This document shows positions 36,344-37,336 of a stretch of DNA of 37,336 nt, one piece after another; within the stretch, counting starts at the first letter, position 1, and each line of letters begins with the position of its first letter. The notes under the pieces were generated by a model that was given only the letters and a program-made list of their open reading frames with translations, ran no database searches and was not told the DNA's origin. Source of the stretch: Planctomycetota bacterium (GTDB lineage: Bacteria > Planctomycetota > Phycisphaerae > Sedimentisphaerales > Anaerobacaceae); NCBI GenBank assembly GCA_022563885.1, contig JADFMM010000026.1, forward strand, positions 1 through 37,336, given 5' to 3'. The translations under genes were made by a program, and so were the position numbers.

Positions 36344-36573
36344 GGAGGCACCTTTCTTTTAAGGGAACTATTGCCAGCTCTTGAGAGCGACTGATGAGGA
36401 ATCACTTTTCGCGCAGTACGACCAAGGGCCTGATGAGACCGCCCGAAGAGGCGCTTTCATGATGGAGATCATAGCAAGATGTCGGTGAGATGGCAAGAAT
36501 GGCGATGTTTTCATAATCAATAGAGGGGGACAAAGGAGGACAAAGGGGGCTTTTGATTCAGAACTTCGGCGTT

Positions 36574-36729
36574 TGTGACTTACGTGACTACGACACCGTT
36601 GGTGAATCGATCGATCATCTTGGTGGCTATTTCGACTTTTATAATCATGAAAGGTTGAATGAATCGCTGGGGTATCAAGCCCCAACGGCGGTGGCAAGTC
36701 CATCTAAGAATGCTAATACTTCTGTCTAG
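36574..36729 (+). pseudogene. C-terminal remnant of an IS3-type integrase-domain transposase
   Basis: The frame reads DYDTVGESIDHLGGYFDFYN, then HERLNESLGYQAPTAV, ending at TAG 36727-36729. The FYNxERxNxSLGYxxP block is the end of the rve integrase core of IS3-like elements. Everything upstream, including the first catalytic Asp residues, is missing. A purine-rich, G-rich tract precedes it. Confidence 0.75.
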
Positions 36730-36730
36730 A

Positions 36731-37114
36731 CAATGGGGAGGGGTTCAGTTCATCTATCGCCTCTTTGATCGTCGCTGTCGAACGGAAACTGTCCTGGAAA
36801 AGCTGGCCAAGCTGCGTTAACGTGTTCGCCGGTTCAAGCAACTGAGCGAAACTTTCAAGAAGTTGTTTACGCCCAATATCGAGAAGGCACTAAGCTTTCT
36901 CGATGATGCGCTCCTACCCTCTACGTCGAATGCGGTGGAACGCAGATACCGGCGCCATCGCAAGATGCAGAAGAGTGTCTATCGCGTACGAACGCAAGCA
37001 CATATCAGTCAACGTATTGCCATATATATGCAACGGGATGGACAGGCCACCGGCCGATATCAAACGATTCAAGCACTTCATTGTGATCGTCAGCAAAGCA
37101 CGGACCACAGGTAA
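36731..37114 (+). pseudogene. Remnant of a second, unrelated transposase
   Basis: One frame with an internal TAA reads FIYRLFDRRCRTETVLEKLA, then RVRRFKQLSETFKKLF, FLDDALLPSTSNAVERRYRR and HRKMQKSVYRVRTQ. The STSNAVER...RKMQKSVYRVR block is the C-terminus of a transposase family I recognise but cannot place in a named IS family. The N-terminus is missing, and the fragment begins one base after the IS3-type remnant ends, so the two elements were joined by insertion or deletion. Confidence 0.75.
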
Positions 37115-37190
37115 TTATGCTACAGTCTCAGACCACCTCACCTTTCACCCCTCAGCCTTCACTCTTCACCCTCGCTCTCCTTTTAAAAGC

Positions 37191-37242
37191 AGTGGTCAGT
37201 GGGTCTGTAGGTCGGTGGTCAGTAATCAGTGGTCAGTAATCG
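37191..37242 (+). repeat. Short tandem repeat GTGGTCAGTAATCA
   Basis: A 14-base unit occurs at 37215-37228 and again, almost complete, at 37229-37241, with a partial AGTGGTCAGT at 37191-37200. The surrounding 37115-37336 holds no gene. It is preceded by a pyrimidine-rich CCTTCACTCTTCACC-type tract. Confidence 0.6.
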
Positions 37243-37336
37243 AACACCAACACCGAATACCGAGCCCTAGATCTCATTCTGTCTAAGCGGCCGCGCAAAA
37301 ATAACTTCCCATTTATAGGGGCAATCTTGACATTAT

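Overview
The window reads as chromosome from a PVC-superphylum bacterium, Planctomycetota- or Verrucomicrobiota-like, with high GC. The evidence is gene content: an LEPR-XLL giant surface protein, a PEP-CTERM protein, an H-X9-DG pseudopilin, exported DUF1501/DUF1553 and DUF1552/DUF1592 cytochrome modules, and a Tat-exported Gfo/Idh/MocA protein. This is family knowledge applied by reading; no database search was run. No rRNA, tRNA or CRISPR array was recognised.

Left part (1-9.6 kb): the N-terminal 836 residues of a giant secreted protein (minus strand, running off the left edge); a 1 kb stretch without a clear gene; uvrA; a decayed RbsA-type sugar ABC ATPase pseudogene; a THEP1-type NTPase; and a receiver-domain protein whose phospho-acceptor Asp is Asn. 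Divergent from the last is dinB, whose apparent promoter places the transcript start almost on the ATG.

Middle (11-16.6 kb): a thiS-thiG-thiH group for the thiamin thiazole, in which ThiS carries four residues beyond its Gly-Gly end; a coiled-coil protein and a small PEP-CTERM protein on the minus strand; an exported GH18-type hydrolase; and a beheaded DUF4411 (PIN-like toxin family) gene fused to the end of the hydrolase gene.

Central block (16.9-26 kb): two exported two-gene modules face each other. DUF1501-DUF1553 is on the plus strand and DUF1592-DUF1552 on the minus strand. Between them lie a broken transposase gene in AT-rich DNA and a lone H-X9-DG pseudopilin with its own promoter-like site. 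A roughly 80 bp repeat occurs at both 7.7 kb and 26.2 kb.

Right part (26.4-37.3 kb): a three-gene succinate dehydrogenase/fumarate reductase operon (5-TM anchor, flavoprotein, iron-sulfur protein) with stop-start overlaps, followed by a small TPR-like gene; a pseudopilin fragment; a probable lipoprotein with a C-terminal retropepsin-like domain behind a TATAAT promoter; a fusion of a DCC thiol-redox domain to a lipase-maturation-factor domain; an unassigned conserved protein; a tiny membrane ORF with an in-frame TGA; a Tat-exported Gfo/Idh/MocA protein; and two adjoining transposase fragments. Most genes are intact housekeeping or cell-envelope genes. Decay is concentrated at the joins between gene blocks.
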